Shown here: positions 8,555 through 18,024 of the stretch, piece by piece
How positions within the stretch are numbered: the stretch's first letter is position 1
Layout of the letters: each line of letters opens with the position of its first letter
Source of the DNA: Pseudobdellovibrionaceae bacterium
GTDB lineage: Bacteria > Bdellovibrionota > Bdellovibrionia > Bdellovibrionales > JAMPXM01
Assembly: GCA_021463345.1 (NCBI GenBank)
Contig: JAJTYM010000030.1
Coordinates: 1-48,668, forward strand
Reading direction: 5' to 3'
Length of the DNA stretch: 48,668 nt
Program-made: the position numbers and the translations under genes
The notes under the pieces: model-generated
Database searches by the model: none
Seen by the model: the letters and a program-made list of their open reading frames with translations, nothing else
What the model was told of the DNA's origin: nothing

Positions 8555-9892
8555 TCAAACGTACGCGGACGACGGCCGGTTCGGGGCACGCCCATCTCCG
8601 TGGAACTGTTCCGCCTCCGTCGAGCGCTCGAGCGCGGCCGTCGAGGCCTTGCCTTCGGTCACAGCCATGAGGACACGGTCGAAATAACCCGTCCCGACCT
8701 CCCGCTGGTGGCGGATCGCGGTGTAACCGGCGGATTCGCGGGCGAACTCCGCCTCCTGGAGATCGACATAGGCCGGCATCCCTTCCGCGGCGTAACGCGC
8801 GGCCAAGTCGAACGAGTGGTAGTTGAGCACATGCCAGCCGGCGAGCGTGATGAACTGGAATTTATACCCCATCGCGCCGAGCTCGCGCTGGAACGCCGCG
8901 ATCGCCGCGCCGTCGAGGTTTTTTTTCCAGTTGAAGCTCGGGCTGCAGTTGTACGCGAGCAATTTGCCCGGATACCGCTTGTGGATCGCCTCGGCGAACT
9001 CCTTCGCCTCCGCGAGGTTCGGCCGCGAGGTCTCGACCCAAAGGAGATCGGCGTACGGGGCGTACGCCAGGCCGCGGGCGATCGACGACGCCAGGCCGGG
9101 CTTGACGCGATGGTAACCTTCCGACGTGCGCTCGCCGGTGAGGAACGGATGGTCACGCTCGTCGACGTCGTTCGTGAGCAACGTCGCTCCGAGCGCGTCG
9201 GTGCGTGCGATGATCACCGTCGGGACGCCGAGAACGTCCGCCGCCAGGCGGGCGGCCGTCAGCGTGCGGATGAACTGACCCGTCGGGACGAGCACCTTGC
9301 CCCCCAAGTGGCCGCATTTTTTCTCGCTCGCCAGCTGATCCTCGAAATGCACCCCCGCCGCGCCCGCCTCGATCATCGACTTCATCAACTCGAACGCGTG
9401 GAGCGGTCCGCCGAATCCGGCTTCGGCGTCGGCGACGATCGGCGCGTACCAGTCGGTCCCGCCTCCCTCCCCGCCTTCGACCCTCTCGACCTGATCGGCG
9501 CGCATGAGCGCGTTGTTGATGCGACGGACGGCCGCGGGGGCCGAGTTCGCCGGATACAGGCTCTGGTCGGGGTAGGTCTGCGCCGACAGGTTCGCGTCGG
9601 CCGCCACCTGCCAACCGCTCAGATAGAGGGCTTTCAACCCGCCTTTCACCATCTGCGTCGCCTGCGCCCCGGTCATCGCGCCCATCGTGCGGACGTGCGA
9701 CTCCGCGGCGCGCAGCAGGCCCCAGAGCGTCAAGGCGCCGCGCTCGGCGACGGTGTATTTGACGTCGAGCGAAGGCCGCAAACGAACGACCTCCTCGGCC
9801 GAATAGGGGCGCACGACGCCCTCCCAGCGTTCTTCGCTGGCCCACGAATGCTTGAGCGCTTCGACGTTCCGTTCCCATTCGGCGGTGATCAT
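8555..9892 (-). CDS. aceA: Isocitrate lyase
   Basis: 445 aa, close to the usual ~430-440 of the bacterial enzyme. It cleaves isocitrate to glyoxylate and succinate in the glyoxylate shunt. The active-site loop KKCGHLGG is present, as are [17 protein letters not shown] (Mg2+ and substrate site), HFEDQ, ARTDA and [13 protein letters not shown], all hallmarks of the family. The start lies one base after the aceB stop (…TGAGATG), so the two genes are translationally coupled. The C-terminal tail after the last helix is short and Ser/Thr-rich, as expected. No sign of an inactivating change. Confidence 0.97.
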   Translation of the reverse strand: MITAEWERNVEALKHSWASEERWEGVVRPYSAEEVVRLRPSLDVKYTVAERGALTLWGLLRAAESHVRTMGAMTGAQATQMVKGGLKALYLSGWQVAADANLSAQTYPDQSLYPANSAPAAVRRINNALMRADQVERVEGGEGGGTDWYAPIVADAEAGFGGPLHAFELMKSMIEAGAAGVHFEDQLASEKKCGHLGGKVLVPTGQFIRTLTAARLAADVLGVPTVIIARTDALGATLLTNDVDERDHPFLTGERTSEGYHRVKPGLASSIARGLAYAPYADLLWVETSRPNLAEAKEFAEAIHKRYPGKLLAYNCSPSFNWKKNLDGAAIAAFQRELGAMGYKFQFITLAGWHVLNYHSFDLAARYAAEGMPAYVDLQEAEFARESAGYTAIRHQREVGTGYFDRVLMAVTEGKASTAALERSTEAEQFHGDGRAPNRPSSAYV

Positions 9893-9893
9893 C

Positions 9894-11579
9894 TCAGTGG
9901 CCCTCCTGGATGGCGGTTTTTTGGATGACGGTTCCGGACTGCAAAAGATCGTAAGCCGGCGAAGTGAGGAACTCGGGGAACCGGTCGGCGAGGACCAACC
10001 GTTCGAGAAGGCCGGCCGCGTCGCGGAAGCGGCCGCGATCCTTCCCGCCGAGCGCTTTGACCTCCTCGTCGAGGCGAGCGGCGAAGTAGGACGCGTTGAG
10101 CGCCGTTCCGTCGGCCAGGCGCGCGTGGTGGTGCACCCATTGCCAGAGCTCGGCGCGGGCGATTTCCGCGGTCGCGGCGTCCTCCATCAGGTCATGGATG
10201 GCGACGGCGCCATGGCCGCGCAACCACGCCTCCATGTACTGAAGCGCCACGCTGACGTTGTCGCGCAGACCGGCCTCCGTTATCTCGCCCCCGGCGACGA
10301 TCGCGCCCCCGGGCGGCGGCGAGGACGAAGGCCCGAACGGATGCGGGAGCAGGGAGAGCGCCGTCGGCTCCGGGCCGGGAGGGATGGCGCGCTTCTGATG
10401 GGGAGCGCCGCCCAAGGCCGCGGCGAAGATCCCTTCGGCGAGCGGCACGAGGTCCGGGTGCGCGACCCAAGTGCCGTCGAAGCCGCCGCGCGATTCGCGC
10501 TCTTTGTCCTCGCGCACCTTGCGGAACGCGAGTTCGTTGATCTCTTTGTCCTTGCGCGAGGGGATGAACGCCGCCATCCCGCCGATCGCATGGGCTCCGC
10601 GCTTGTGGCAGGTGCGGACGAGCAGGTCGGCGTAGGAGCGCATGAACGGCACCGTCATCGTCAGCTGCGCGCGATCGGGGAAAACGACCCCGGGATCGTA
10701 GGCGAACTTCTTGATCATGCTGAAAAGATAGTCCCAACGACCGGCGTTCAGGCCCGCGGCGTGCTCGCGGAGTTCGTAAAGGATCTCCTCCATCTCGAAC
10801 GCGGCGAGCACCGTTTCGATCAGGACCGTAGCGCGGATCGTGCCGCGCGGGATCTTCAGGTAGTCCTGCGCGAGATTGAAGGCGTCGTTCCACAAACGCG
10901 CCTCGAGATGCGACTCCAGCTTGGGAAGGTAGAAGTACGGCCCCGATCCTTTCTCGATGAGCGTTCCGGCGTTGTGGAAAAAATAAAGCCCGAAGTCGAA
11001 AAGGCTCGCCGACACCGGCCGGCCATCGATGACGAGATTCCTCTCCTCGAGGTGCCAGCCCCGGGGGCGCACGACGAGCGTCGCCGGGCGCTCCGCCAGC
11101 GCGTAACGCTTCCCCTCTGGCGAGACGTAGCGGAGCGTGCCCCGCACGGCCGCGCGCAAGGCCTCCTGTCCCCCGATCACGTTCGTCCAAGTCGGGGAGA
11201 GCGCGTCCTCGAGATCGGACATGAAGACCTTCGCGCCCGAATTGAGCGCGTTGATCATCATTTTCGCTTCGGCTGGGCCGGTGATCTCGACGCGCCGGTC
11301 ATCGAGGTCCGCCGGAGCCGGAGCCACCTCCCAGTCCGCGCGGCGGACCCGCTCCGTCTCCTCGAGGAAATCCGGCCGTTCGCCCCGACGGATCTTGTCG
11401 GCGACTTTCCGGCGGCGCGCGAGCAGCTCGAGGCGGCGATCGTTGAAGTTGCGCTGGAGGATTTGCAGGAACTCGAGCGCCTCGGGCGCGAGCAATTCCT
11501 CCGCGCGGCCGGCGATGCCCGGCGCGTGGAGACCGGTGGAAGAGGCGGTGGATTGGGACGGGATGGGTTCGACCGACAT
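9894..11579 (-). CDS. aceB: Malate synthase A
   Basis: 561 aa, slightly longer than the usual ~535. It condenses glyoxylate with acetyl-CoA to malate. Family motifs include [68 protein letters not shown] and [14 protein letters not shown] Pro/Gly/Ser-rich insert around residues 413-432 accounts for part of the extra length and sits in a surface linker of the family. A GGAGGGCGC ribosome site precedes the ATG. It is the first gene of the aceB-aceA operon, divergent from a TetR regulator with candidate operators in its promoter. Confidence 0.97.
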   Translation of the reverse strand: MSVEPIPSQSTASSTGLHAPGIAGRAEELLAPEALEFLQILQRNFNDRRLELLARRRKVADKIRRGERPDFLEETERVRRADWEVAPAPADLDDRRVEITGPAEAKMMINALNSGAKVFMSDLEDALSPTWTNVIGGQEALRAAVRGTLRYVSPEGKRYALAERPATLVVRPRGWHLEERNLVIDGRPVSASLFDFGLYFFHNAGTLIEKGSGPYFYLPKLESHLEARLWNDAFNLAQDYLKIPRGTIRATVLIETVLAAFEMEEILYELREHAAGLNAGRWDYLFSMIKKFAYDPGVVFPDRAQLTMTVPFMRSYADLLVRTCHKRGAHAIGGMAAFIPSRKDKEINELAFRKVREDKERESRGGFDGTWVAHPDLVPLAEGIFAAALGGAPHQKRAIPPGPEPTALSLLPHPFGPSSSPPPGGAIVAGGEITEAGLRDNVSVALQYMEAWLRGHGAVAIHDLMEDAATAEIARAELWQWVHHHARLADGTALNASYFAARLDEEVKALGGKDRGRFRDAAGLLERLVLADRFPEFLTSPAYDLLQSGTVIQKTAIQEGH

Positions 11580-11641
11580 GCGCCCTCCGATTCCCCGGCA
11601 GTTTGTCTCTCGGTCGGCGGCCCGAGCAAGAGCTTATTTCT

Positions 11642-11690
11642 CGAACAAAAACGAACAAATAGAATATATACTCTAGAATTCGCCCCGAAG
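11642..11690 (-). promoter_or_regulatory. Candidate aceBA promoter with helically phased repeats
   Basis: On the minus strand a TATATT box (11663-11668) is preceded by A/T-rich sequence. It is followed immediately by two copies of TTTGTTCG (CGAACAAA on plus, 11642-11649 and 11652-11659) spaced exactly 10 bp, one helical turn. Such repeats over the transcription start fit a repressor site, with the divergent TetR protein the natural candidate. No clear -35 is visible. Confidence 0.45.
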
Positions 11691-11695
11691 CCGTC

Positions 11696-11714
11696 CTGTC
11701 GGCCGCGCCGACAG
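11696..11714. repeat. Perfect 19-nt palindromic hairpin in the aceB/TetR divergent region
   Basis: CTGTCGGC and GCCGACAG (11696-11703, 11707-11714) flank a CGC spacer: an 8-bp perfect dyad about 105 bp upstream of the TetR start and upstream of the aceB TATATT box. It could be a second regulator site or a leader hairpin. Confidence 0.5.
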
Positions 11715-11819
11715 CCGGCCTAGAGGAAACCCGATTTATGTTGATTCCTACGCAAATCGAGAGCACCAACCCTGAACCGCCCCGAGCGCAACCAGGGCTC
11801 CGAAAGGAAAACACGGACC

Positions 11820-12449
11820 ATGAAAGTCGCGAGAAACCGAGAAAGGATCATCCAGGCGGGGATCGAGCTATTCAACCAGTCCGGCGCCGTCGCCGTCACC
11901 ACCAACCACATCGCCGACCATCTGCGCATCAGCCCCGGCAACCTCTACTTCCATTTCCGCAACAAAGAGGAGATCGTGCGCGAGTTGTTCGACCGCATGT
12001 GCGATGCCACCTACGCCGTGTGGAAGACGGGCGAGAAAATCGATAAAAAATCGTTGCCGACTCCGGCTGAGCTGATCGAAAGGTCCTTCGACGTTTTCTG
12101 GAACTACCGCTTCTTTTACCGGGAGATGTACCATTTGCGCCGCAAGGACCCGCTCCTCGCGCGCAAGTGGCGCTCGCACCTGCGGAAGACGGTGCGCCTC
12201 CTCCAGGCGACTTACGGCCGCTGGGTGAAGAACGGCGTCATGCGCAAGGTCTCGGATCCCAAGGAAATGCAGATGATCAGCGACGTGGTCCTCGTCACGT
12301 CGAGCAGCTTCCTGCAGTTCTTCGAAAGCCCGGAACGCCCGGCGAGCCGCCGTTCCGTGAAACAGGGCGTGCACCACATCGCTCGCCTGCTCCTCCCCTA
12401 CCACACGGACTCGAGCCAAGCGCAGCTGCGCGCGTTCCTCGAGTCCTGA
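11820..12449 (+). CDS. TetR/AcrR-family transcriptional regulator
   Basis: 209 aa. The N-terminal HTH (residues 1-50: RERIIQAGIELFNQSG, then TTNHIADHLRISPGNLYFHF and NKEEIVRELFD) is a textbook TetR domain. The C-terminal ligand domain contains FDVFWNYRFFYREMYHLRRKDPLL, typical of the TetR subgroup that regulates fatty acid or acetate-related metabolism. It is divergent from aceB, with repeats and a palindrome between, so control of the glyoxylate shunt in response to an acyl or carbon signal is likely but inferred. An AAAGGAAAAC ribosome site lies upstream of the ATG. Confidence 0.88.
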   Translation: MKVARNRERIIQAGIELFNQSGAVAVTTNHIADHLRISPGNLYFHFRNKEEIVRELFDRMCDATYAVWKTGEKIDKKSLPTPAELIERSFDVFWNYRFFYREMYHLRRKDPLLARKWRSHLRKTVRLLQATYGRWVKNGVMRKVSDPKEMQMISDVVLVTSSSFLQFFESPERPASRRSVKQGVHHIARLLLPYHTDSSQAQLRAFLES

Positions 12450-12694
12450 GGCCGCCCGCGACTCCGCGCCGAGCGCGCGGCGTCCCCGGATGAGCCGTTC
12501 GGGCGGCGCCGGCGGCCATGCAGCCTGTAGGCAGTGTCATCGGGATCGACAACCCGGCGACGATTTAGACGAGTGATTTCGCGATCGACACATCCCGGTC
12601 CGGGGCTTGGAACTTGCAGACCTCGATTTCATGCTTTGAGTTCACGCGGCGCTCGCCGTCGCGGCGATCCATCACAGCCGGAGGGGAGGGGAAA

Positions 12695-14485
12695 ATGCGG
12701 ATTTCAAGTCATCATCGGTTCGGGATCTTGGCCGCGACCGCGCTCCTGTCCCTTCCCGGCTGCAAACTCACGTCCGGCCAGGACCCCGGCCTGATGTCGG
12801 CCGACGCGATCATCTTGAGCTCGCTCGTAGTCCAAGCGGACTGCCCCCGCAACGCCACCATGGGCGAGGAGTACAAGTGCGCGCCGCAGGCGAGCGTCTC
12901 AAAAAAAATCGACGCCGCCCAACTGATCTGGGAGCTGACGCAAGAGAACACATGCTCGTGGGTGAGCGTCAACCCGTCCACCGGTGAGGTTTTCGGGTCA
13001 CCGAACCCGGGTGAGGCGGGCTCCTGCATGCTCGCTTTCAGGGTCATGACGACAGACGAACCTTCGAGCGACTACAAAATCCCCTTGCAAGTGAACGTCC
13101 CGGTGACCGTGACCTCTCCGTGCCCGACGCGCGTGGAAGCGGGCACGGCGATCTCCTGCCAACCGGTGGCGGCCGCGCCCGTCGCGAGCCCGAGATTCAC
13201 ATGGAGCTTGGACGCGGCGAACACCTGCGCGTGGCTCGCCGTGAACCCCTCGACAGGCCTGGTCTCGGGCACTCCCCCGGTCACAGCGGCCGGCAGGTGC
13301 TTGCTGGCCGTCAGCGCGAACGTCGCGAACGGCGTCGCGGGAACCGCGACGACTTCGATCACGGTCGACATGAGGAGCTACCGCGAAGCCCCGGTCGTCG
13401 ACGCCGACCTCTCGTCCGACGGGCAAGGGGGGGCGGCGACGGCGATCGACGGCGCGTGGGCCGCGGTCGGCTCGCCGTTCGCGACCAACGGCGACGGCAG
13501 CACGGGCTTCGTCTCGGTCTTCCGTTTCGACGGCGCGAACTGGGTGAAAACGGCGATCCTGCGCCCGAGAGAGCGGACGCAGAAGGAATTCGGCCGCTCG
13601 CTCGCGATATCCGGCGGGACGCTCATCGTCGGCGCGCCGGAGTCGACCGACGCGGCCCTGCGCCAGGGGAGCGTCTCATTCTACGAACTTTCGGGAACCG
13701 TTTGGAACCACAAGCAAACGGTCTGGTCGCCGACCAAGAGGAACTTGATTCACTTCGGCGCTTCCGTGGCCCTCGAGGGCGGGCGAGCCGTCGTGGGGAC
13801 CAGCCGCTTCAACATCGACGCCGCGTTCGTCCTCGAGCGTTCCACGGCCCCCACGGCTTGGACCGTCGTCAAAGGGCTGGATTTCGCGGCCGTCAGCAGC
13901 AACAAAGGAGCCGAGCGCATACGCGTCGCGCTCACCGGTTCCTACGTGATCGTGGCGGACAGGCTCGCCGGCGCCGGTCAAGCGGGCCAAGCGCACGTGT
14001 TCCGGCTCAACGGCGGCACCGACTGGGTCGCCGACGGCGTCCTCGTCGGCGCCGCCGGAGACGCGTTCGGCTCTGCGGTCGCGGCAGCGAACGGGAGAAT
14101 CCTCATCGGCGCGCCGACGGCGGTGAGCGCGGCCGGCAGAGCTTATCTCTTCGAGCGTGGCGCCACGGCCTGGACCGTGACGAACACCTTCACCGCGCCC
14201 GACGCGGCCGCCAACCGCCACTGCGGGAGCGCCGTCGCGCTGACGGCGTCACGGGCGCTCATGGGTTGCGAAAACGCTCCGGACGGCGGGAGCGCCTATC
14301 TCTACGGCCTCTCCGGATCCGTTTGGTCGATCGTGTCCAAATTGTTTCCGGCCCAAGGCCGCGACGGCGATCGCTTCGGTCACTCCGTCGGAGTTTCGGG
14401 CACGACGCTTTTGATCGGGTCGCCGGCCAAGGACACCGGCGGCATGCGCGATTCCGGCGGATCATCGTTCTTCATGGCTCGTTGA
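12695..14485 (+). CDS. Lipoprotein with two Cys-bearing Ig-like domains and an FG-GAP beta-propeller
   Basis: 596 aa. The signal peptide ends in the lipobox LSLPGC (Cys27), so the protein is membrane-anchored. Two homologous domains of about 85 residues follow, each with a C...C...TCxWxxVNPSTGxVxGxP...C pattern, resembling 'putative Ig' (He_PIG) modules held by disulphides. From about residue 235 FG-GAP-type propeller blades repeat: VGSPFATNGDG, IVGAPESTDAA, VVGTSRFN, LIGAPTAVSAAG and LIGSPAKDTGG. Such proteins are common in Bdellovibrionota envelopes and may bind surfaces or partners; function unknown. The ATG at 12695 has a strong GGAGGGGAGGGG ribosome site. The last 106 bp overlap the 3' end of the opposite gene. 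Confidence 0.8.
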   Translation: MRISSHHRFGILAATALLSLPGCKLTSGQDPGLMSADAIILSSLVVQADCPRNATMGEEYKCAPQASVSKKIDAAQLIWELTQENTCSWVSVNPSTGEVFGSPNPGEAGSCMLAFRVMTTDEPSSDYKIPLQVNVPVTVTSPCPTRVEAGTAISCQPVAAAPVASPRFTWSLDAANTCAWLAVNPSTGLVSGTPPVTAAGRCLLAVSANVANGVAGTATTSITVDMRSYREAPVVDADLSSDGQGGAATAIDGAWAAVGSPFATNGDGSTGFVSVFRFDGANWVKTAILRPRERTQKEFGRSLAISGGTLIVGAPESTDAALRQGSVSFYELSGTVWNHKQTVWSPTKRNLIHFGASVALEGGRAVVGTSRFNIDAAFVLERSTAPTAWTVVKGLDFAAVSSNKGAERIRVALTGSYVIVADRLAGAGQAGQAHVFRLNGGTDWVADGVLVGAAGDAFGSAVAAANGRILIGAPTAVSAAGRAYLFERGATAWTVTNTFTAPDAAANRHCGSAVALTASRALMGCENAPDGGSAYLYGLSGSVWSIVSKLFPAQGRDGDRFGHSVGVSGTTLLIGSPAKDTGGMRDSGGSSFFMAR

Positions 14486-15687
14486 TTCCCGCCCCTCGCC
14501 GGTTTCTGCGCGAACGAATAACGAGCCTGCAGCAGGAACCGGCTCTCGGAAACGCGGCCGCCGCCGACGTTCGCGATCGCGGCGGCCGAGTCGTAGTACT
14601 CGTAATCGAACGCGCTCATCCAATGGCTCGCCACGGCCCGCACGGACCAACCCGCATTGAAGCGCCACCCGACGCCGGCGTAGAACTCGAGATCGGAGCC
14701 GCCCTTGTAAGTCAGCTCACCGACGGGGACGCTCACCGAAAACGGCGCGTGGTAAACGAATCCGGAATTGAATTCCCAGGCGGCGAACGAGAACGCATGC
14801 GCGAATTCGAGACCGATGCGGAAGACCTTCAAGTCGATCAGGTGAACGGACGCGAAGCCGTCAGAGCCCGCCAGCGGATAAAATTCGCCGCTGACCCGAG
14901 GGCCGACCCAGAGCTGGTGGACGTCGCCGAGAGCGCGGTAACGCCCGCCGATCGCGTACGACTGGGCGGCGAACGCGGAATCGGCCGGCTTGACTCCTCC
15001 GATCGAAGGCGGAGTCGGGACCCGCGCGTAACCGGCGCTCGTGTACCACCACCAGCGATGATGTTTCAGGTCCGCCTCCGCGCGGAGGCCGAGCATCGCG
15101 GTCCCGCTCAACTCCAGGTCCGGCTGGCCGGGCGGTTCCAGGGATTGGCGGAGAGATTGTCGGAAGGACATCGGCTCGAACCCGAGACCGAGCGAAAAGA
15201 CGCGCGGCCGACTGGTGAACACGCGCACGATCTTGGCGGTCCGCTTGATCTTCACGTTCAGGCTGACCGCGTCCTTATCGACCCGCATCGACAACAACAC
15301 GGTGCGCTCGCCGTCCCACTGACCGATGAACCGGACCGGCACCTGGTAAAGGCCGTGCTGCAGTTCCATCGGGAGGCGGAACACCCCCTTTTTCCCGGCG
15401 ACGGTCCGGCGCCTGAGGACCTTCGGAGGGACATCTCGCTTCTCGTCGTTCTTCTGGACTAGGACCACGCCCGCCGGGTCGATTTCGATTTCGGTCCCCG
15501 GTTCGGTCCGTCCCACGAGCTCGACCACGGACACGCCGACGGCGCCGGACGGCCGGACTTTGGGCTCGCGCCACTCCACCGAGCCGTCGAGCCCGCGGGC
15601 CCCCTGGGCCGAGACGGCGGGCGCGAGCGCCGCGACGGCCGCCGCGGCGGCGATGTTCCGAATCAAAGTCCAGGGCGATCTCTGCAT
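14380..15687 (-). CDS. Outer-membrane beta-barrel-like protein of unknown function
   Basis: 435 aa. The N-terminal signal peptide is Ala-rich and ends about at VSAQG. A first domain (about 30-160) looks like a beta-sandwich. From about residue 165 the sequence alternates aromatic and small residues in strand-like blocks (VFSLGLGFEPMSF, HRWWWYTSAGYARV, YAIGGRYRALGDVHQLWVG, FRIGLEFAHAFSFA, LEFYAGVGWRF), ending in FLLQARYSFAQKP, a plausible last barrel strand. About 40 further residues, poor in strands, lie over the end of the opposite lipoprotein gene. This is inferred from sequence character rather than a recognised family. Confidence 0.65.
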   Translation of the reverse strand: MQRSPWTLIRNIAAAAAVAALAPAVSAQGARGLDGSVEWREPKVRPSGAVGVSVVELVGRTEPGTEIEIDPAGVVLVQKNDEKRDVPPKVLRRRTVAGKKGVFRLPMELQHGLYQVPVRFIGQWDGERTVLLSMRVDKDAVSLNVKIKRTAKIVRVFTSRPRVFSLGLGFEPMSFRQSLRQSLEPPGQPDLELSGTAMLGLRAEADLKHHRWWWYTSAGYARVPTPPSIGGVKPADSAFAAQSYAIGGRYRALGDVHQLWVGPRVSGEFYPLAGSDGFASVHLIDLKVFRIGLEFAHAFSFAAWEFNSGFVYHAPFSVSVPVGELTYKGGSDLEFYAGVGWRFNAGWSVRAVASHWMSAFDYEYYDSAAAIANVGGGRVSESRFLLQARYSFAQKPARGGNQRAMKNDDPPESRMPPVSLAGDPIKSVVPETPTE

Positions 15688-15799
15688 CCGTTCAAAAGCT
15701 TAGGTCAATGCGAGCGCAGAAAGCAAGAAAGCGCCTCGTGAAATCAACTCTTTAGATACGCTCCCGGAATTCCGATCCGCAGATCACGTAGGTTCAATC

Positions 15800-17869
15800 A
15801 TGGATTCGATCCTGGCCCCCGGCGCCCAATTGGGCCCATACGAAATCGTGCGCCTCCTCGACAAGGGAGGCATGGGGGAGGTGTACGCCGGGTACGAACC
15901 CATCCTGCAGCGCAAAGTGGCGATCAAGATCATCTCGCCGTCCGCGATCGAGAAACCCGAAGCGCTGGATCTTTTCCTCGCCGAGGGCAAGACGCTGGCT
16001 CAACTCAATCACCCCAACGTCGTCACGATCTACCAACTCGGAATCGACAAAGGCATCCACTACATCGCCATGGAATACGTCGAAGGGAAATCCCTCGACG
16101 CCTACCTCAAAGGCGAAAACCCGGATTTCGCGACAAAGCTGAGCATCTTCCACAAGGTCCTCCTCGGGGTCCAGGCCCTTCACGACAAGGGCATCGTCCA
16201 CCGGGACCTGAAACTGAAGAACATCCTCGTCCAAAGCCCGACGTCCGTGAAGATCGTGGACTTCGGGATCGCCGAGTTCGTCGCTCAGCCGGAGAACGTC
16301 ACGCGCCGCACGTCCAACGCGATCATCGGCAGCGTCCATTACATGGCTCCTGAAGTCGCTCGCGGCGGAAACGCGACGTTTCAATCCGATATCTGGAGCC
16401 TGGGCATCATCCTGTACCGCCTGGTCACGAACAAACTCCCGTTCAACGGCAAGAGCGTCGAGGAAGTTCTCGCGAAAATCCTCGTCGCGCCGGTGGCCAT
16501 CCCGGCCGTCGACAAGGTTTTCGTCACGCCCGAGATCGAGGCCCTGATCCTGAAAATGTGCGAGCGCTCGCCGGCCACCCGGCTCAGGTCGGTGGGCGAC
16601 GCGATCCGCGAGCTCAACACGCAAACGCCCGACGTGAGGCCTCGTCAAACCTGGGCTCCGGAAGCCGTCACGTTCGCGGTCGCGGCCATCGGCATCGCCG
16701 TCGCGGTTTTGCTCGCGCTCCCCGGCCGGCAGCGAACCGCCGAGAACGCCGACCCCCGCCTCCTCTCCGAGTCCCAGCCCCCGCTCCCCTCTCCGACATC
16801 CGACCCAACGAGGATCACCACGCCCCCGTCCGTCGCCACCGCCCCCTCCCCGACGGCGCCGGAGGTCTCCGCGCCCGGCGCGGCCGAGCCGGCGGCTCAA
16901 CGGCCCCGGCAAGAGCCGCCGCGGAAGTCGGCGAAGCGCGTGAGCGCCCTGGCTCGCGTCACGCCCGCCGCGAGAGCCGCCTCCTCGCAGACGCTTGAAT
17001 TCAGCGCGCGAAACCCGGCCTCGACGGAGCGGGTCCTCGCCAACCCCCCGCGGTTCTCTTGGAACCCCGTCCCGGGCGCCGAGCGGTACCTGATCCAGAT
17101 CTCCCGCTCGCCCGGCTTTTCGCAAACCCTCGTCGCGCAAGAAGCGCACGAAACGCAATTCGTCTGGTCGACCCCGGAGTTCGGGACGTTTTACTGGCGC
17201 GCAAGGGCCCTCGGGCCCAACAAAGCCTCCGGGGCGTTCAGCGCCCCATCCAAACTGCGGATCAACGCGCCAGCGCCCGTTCCGGCGCGCAGAAGCCTCG
17301 ACATCGTCAGGAAAGGCGCCAAAGAGCAAGACGGACCGGCGATCGAATGGCAACCCGTACCGATGATACGACGGTACCTGGTCTCCGGCAGGGCGATGTC
17401 AAAAGGGAAGCCCGTCACCGTCAGGGCCGTCGTGAACGGCACCGCGTTCAACGTCCCGAACTGGGACGCCGGGACGTATTCCCTGACTGTCACGGCTCTG
17501 GACCTCAACCGCGCGCCGGCGAGCGCGCCGTCCGCCCCCGTCACGTTGAAAATAAATAAAATCGTAAAACTGGCGCCGTCTCCCAGCCTAAGACAACCGC
17601 GCAACAACACCGTCGTCCCGAGCCAAGGCACGATGATCACGCCGATCCACTGCAGTTGGAGCCACGTGAAATCGGCCGCCAAGTACGAGTTCCAACTGTC
17701 CTCGGACAAGGATTTCAATACAATCCGCCACGAGGCCCTCACGGTGGACCCGCGGTACCTGCTGACCATGCCGCTTCCGAAAGGTGTTTTCTATTGGAGG
17801 GTGCGCTCACTCGGCGACGGGACAGACCCTTCCGCCTGGTCCCAGGCGTTCTCGTTCGTAATGGACTGA
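15800..17869 (+). CDS. Transmembrane Ser/Thr protein kinase with extracytoplasmic FN3-like repeats
   Basis: 689 aa. Kinase domain at residues 13-275: glycine loop LLDKGGMGEVYAG, VAIK with catalytic Lys43, HRDLKLKN (134-141; Leu replaces the common Pro), DFG (154-156) and APE (183-185). One transmembrane helix (about 288-308) is followed by a Pro/Ser-rich linker (311-395) and three repeats of about 75 residues with W-x-x-V-x-x-A-x-x-Y and FYWRxRxLG motifs, resembling fibronectin III modules. This layout suggests a sensor kinase reading an envelope signal. All catalytic residues are present. It is divergent from the barrel-like gene and upstream of the pilin pair, so it may regulate envelope or pilus functions (inference). 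Confidence 0.9.
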   Translation: MDSILAPGAQLGPYEIVRLLDKGGMGEVYAGYEPILQRKVAIKIISPSAIEKPEALDLFLAEGKTLAQLNHPNVVTIYQLGIDKGIHYIAMEYVEGKSLDAYLKGENPDFATKLSIFHKVLLGVQALHDKGIVHRDLKLKNILVQSPTSVKIVDFGIAEFVAQPENVTRRTSNAIIGSVHYMAPEVARGGNATFQSDIWSLGIILYRLVTNKLPFNGKSVEEVLAKILVAPVAIPAVDKVFVTPEIEALILKMCERSPATRLRSVGDAIRELNTQTPDVRPRQTWAPEAVTFAVAAIGIAVAVLLALPGRQRTAENADPRLLSESQPPLPSPTSDPTRITTPPSVATAPSPTAPEVSAPGAAEPAAQRPRQEPPRKSAKRVSALARVTPAARAASSQTLEFSARNPASTERVLANPPRFSWNPVPGAERYLIQISRSPGFSQTLVAQEAHETQFVWSTPEFGTFYWRARALGPNKASGAFSAPSKLRINAPAPVPARRSLDIVRKGAKEQDGPAIEWQPVPMIRRYLVSGRAMSKGKPVTVRAVVNGTAFNVPNWDAGTYSLTVTALDLNRAPASAPSAPVTLKINKIVKLAPSPSLRQPRNNTVVPSQGTMITPIHCSWSHVKSAAKYEFQLSSDKDFNTIRHEALTVDPRYLLTMPLPKGVFYWRVRSLGDGTDPSAWSQAFSFVMD

Positions 17870-17918
17870 AATCCTCCGCCTCAATCCAGCGCGTTTCATT
17901 TTCGAACGCCCAGGGCGG

Positions 17919-17967
17919 GGTGCCGGCCCCTGAAATAAATTAATGCCATTCATTATTTCCCGGCACC
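17919..17967. repeat. Long bulged palindrome between the kinase and first pilin gene
   Basis: The left arm GGTGCCGG-CCCCT-GAAATAA and the right arm TTATTTC-CCGGCACC pair over 15 bp, with a CCCCT bulge on the left and a 14-nt loop. It starts 50 bp after the kinase stop and ends 57 bp before the pilin start. It may terminate kinase transcription or act as an RNA or protein binding site; there is no T-run after it. Confidence 0.5.
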
Positions 17968-18024
17968 GGCCGATAGTACGTAGATAGCGCGCACGCGCCT
18001 GGATTTTTTGAGAAGGAGCATCGA

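Noticed and set aside
12450-12694. Sigma-54-like site upstream of the FG-GAP lipoprotein (TTGGAACTTGCAG)
   Set aside because: The spacing between the GG and GC elements is far too short.
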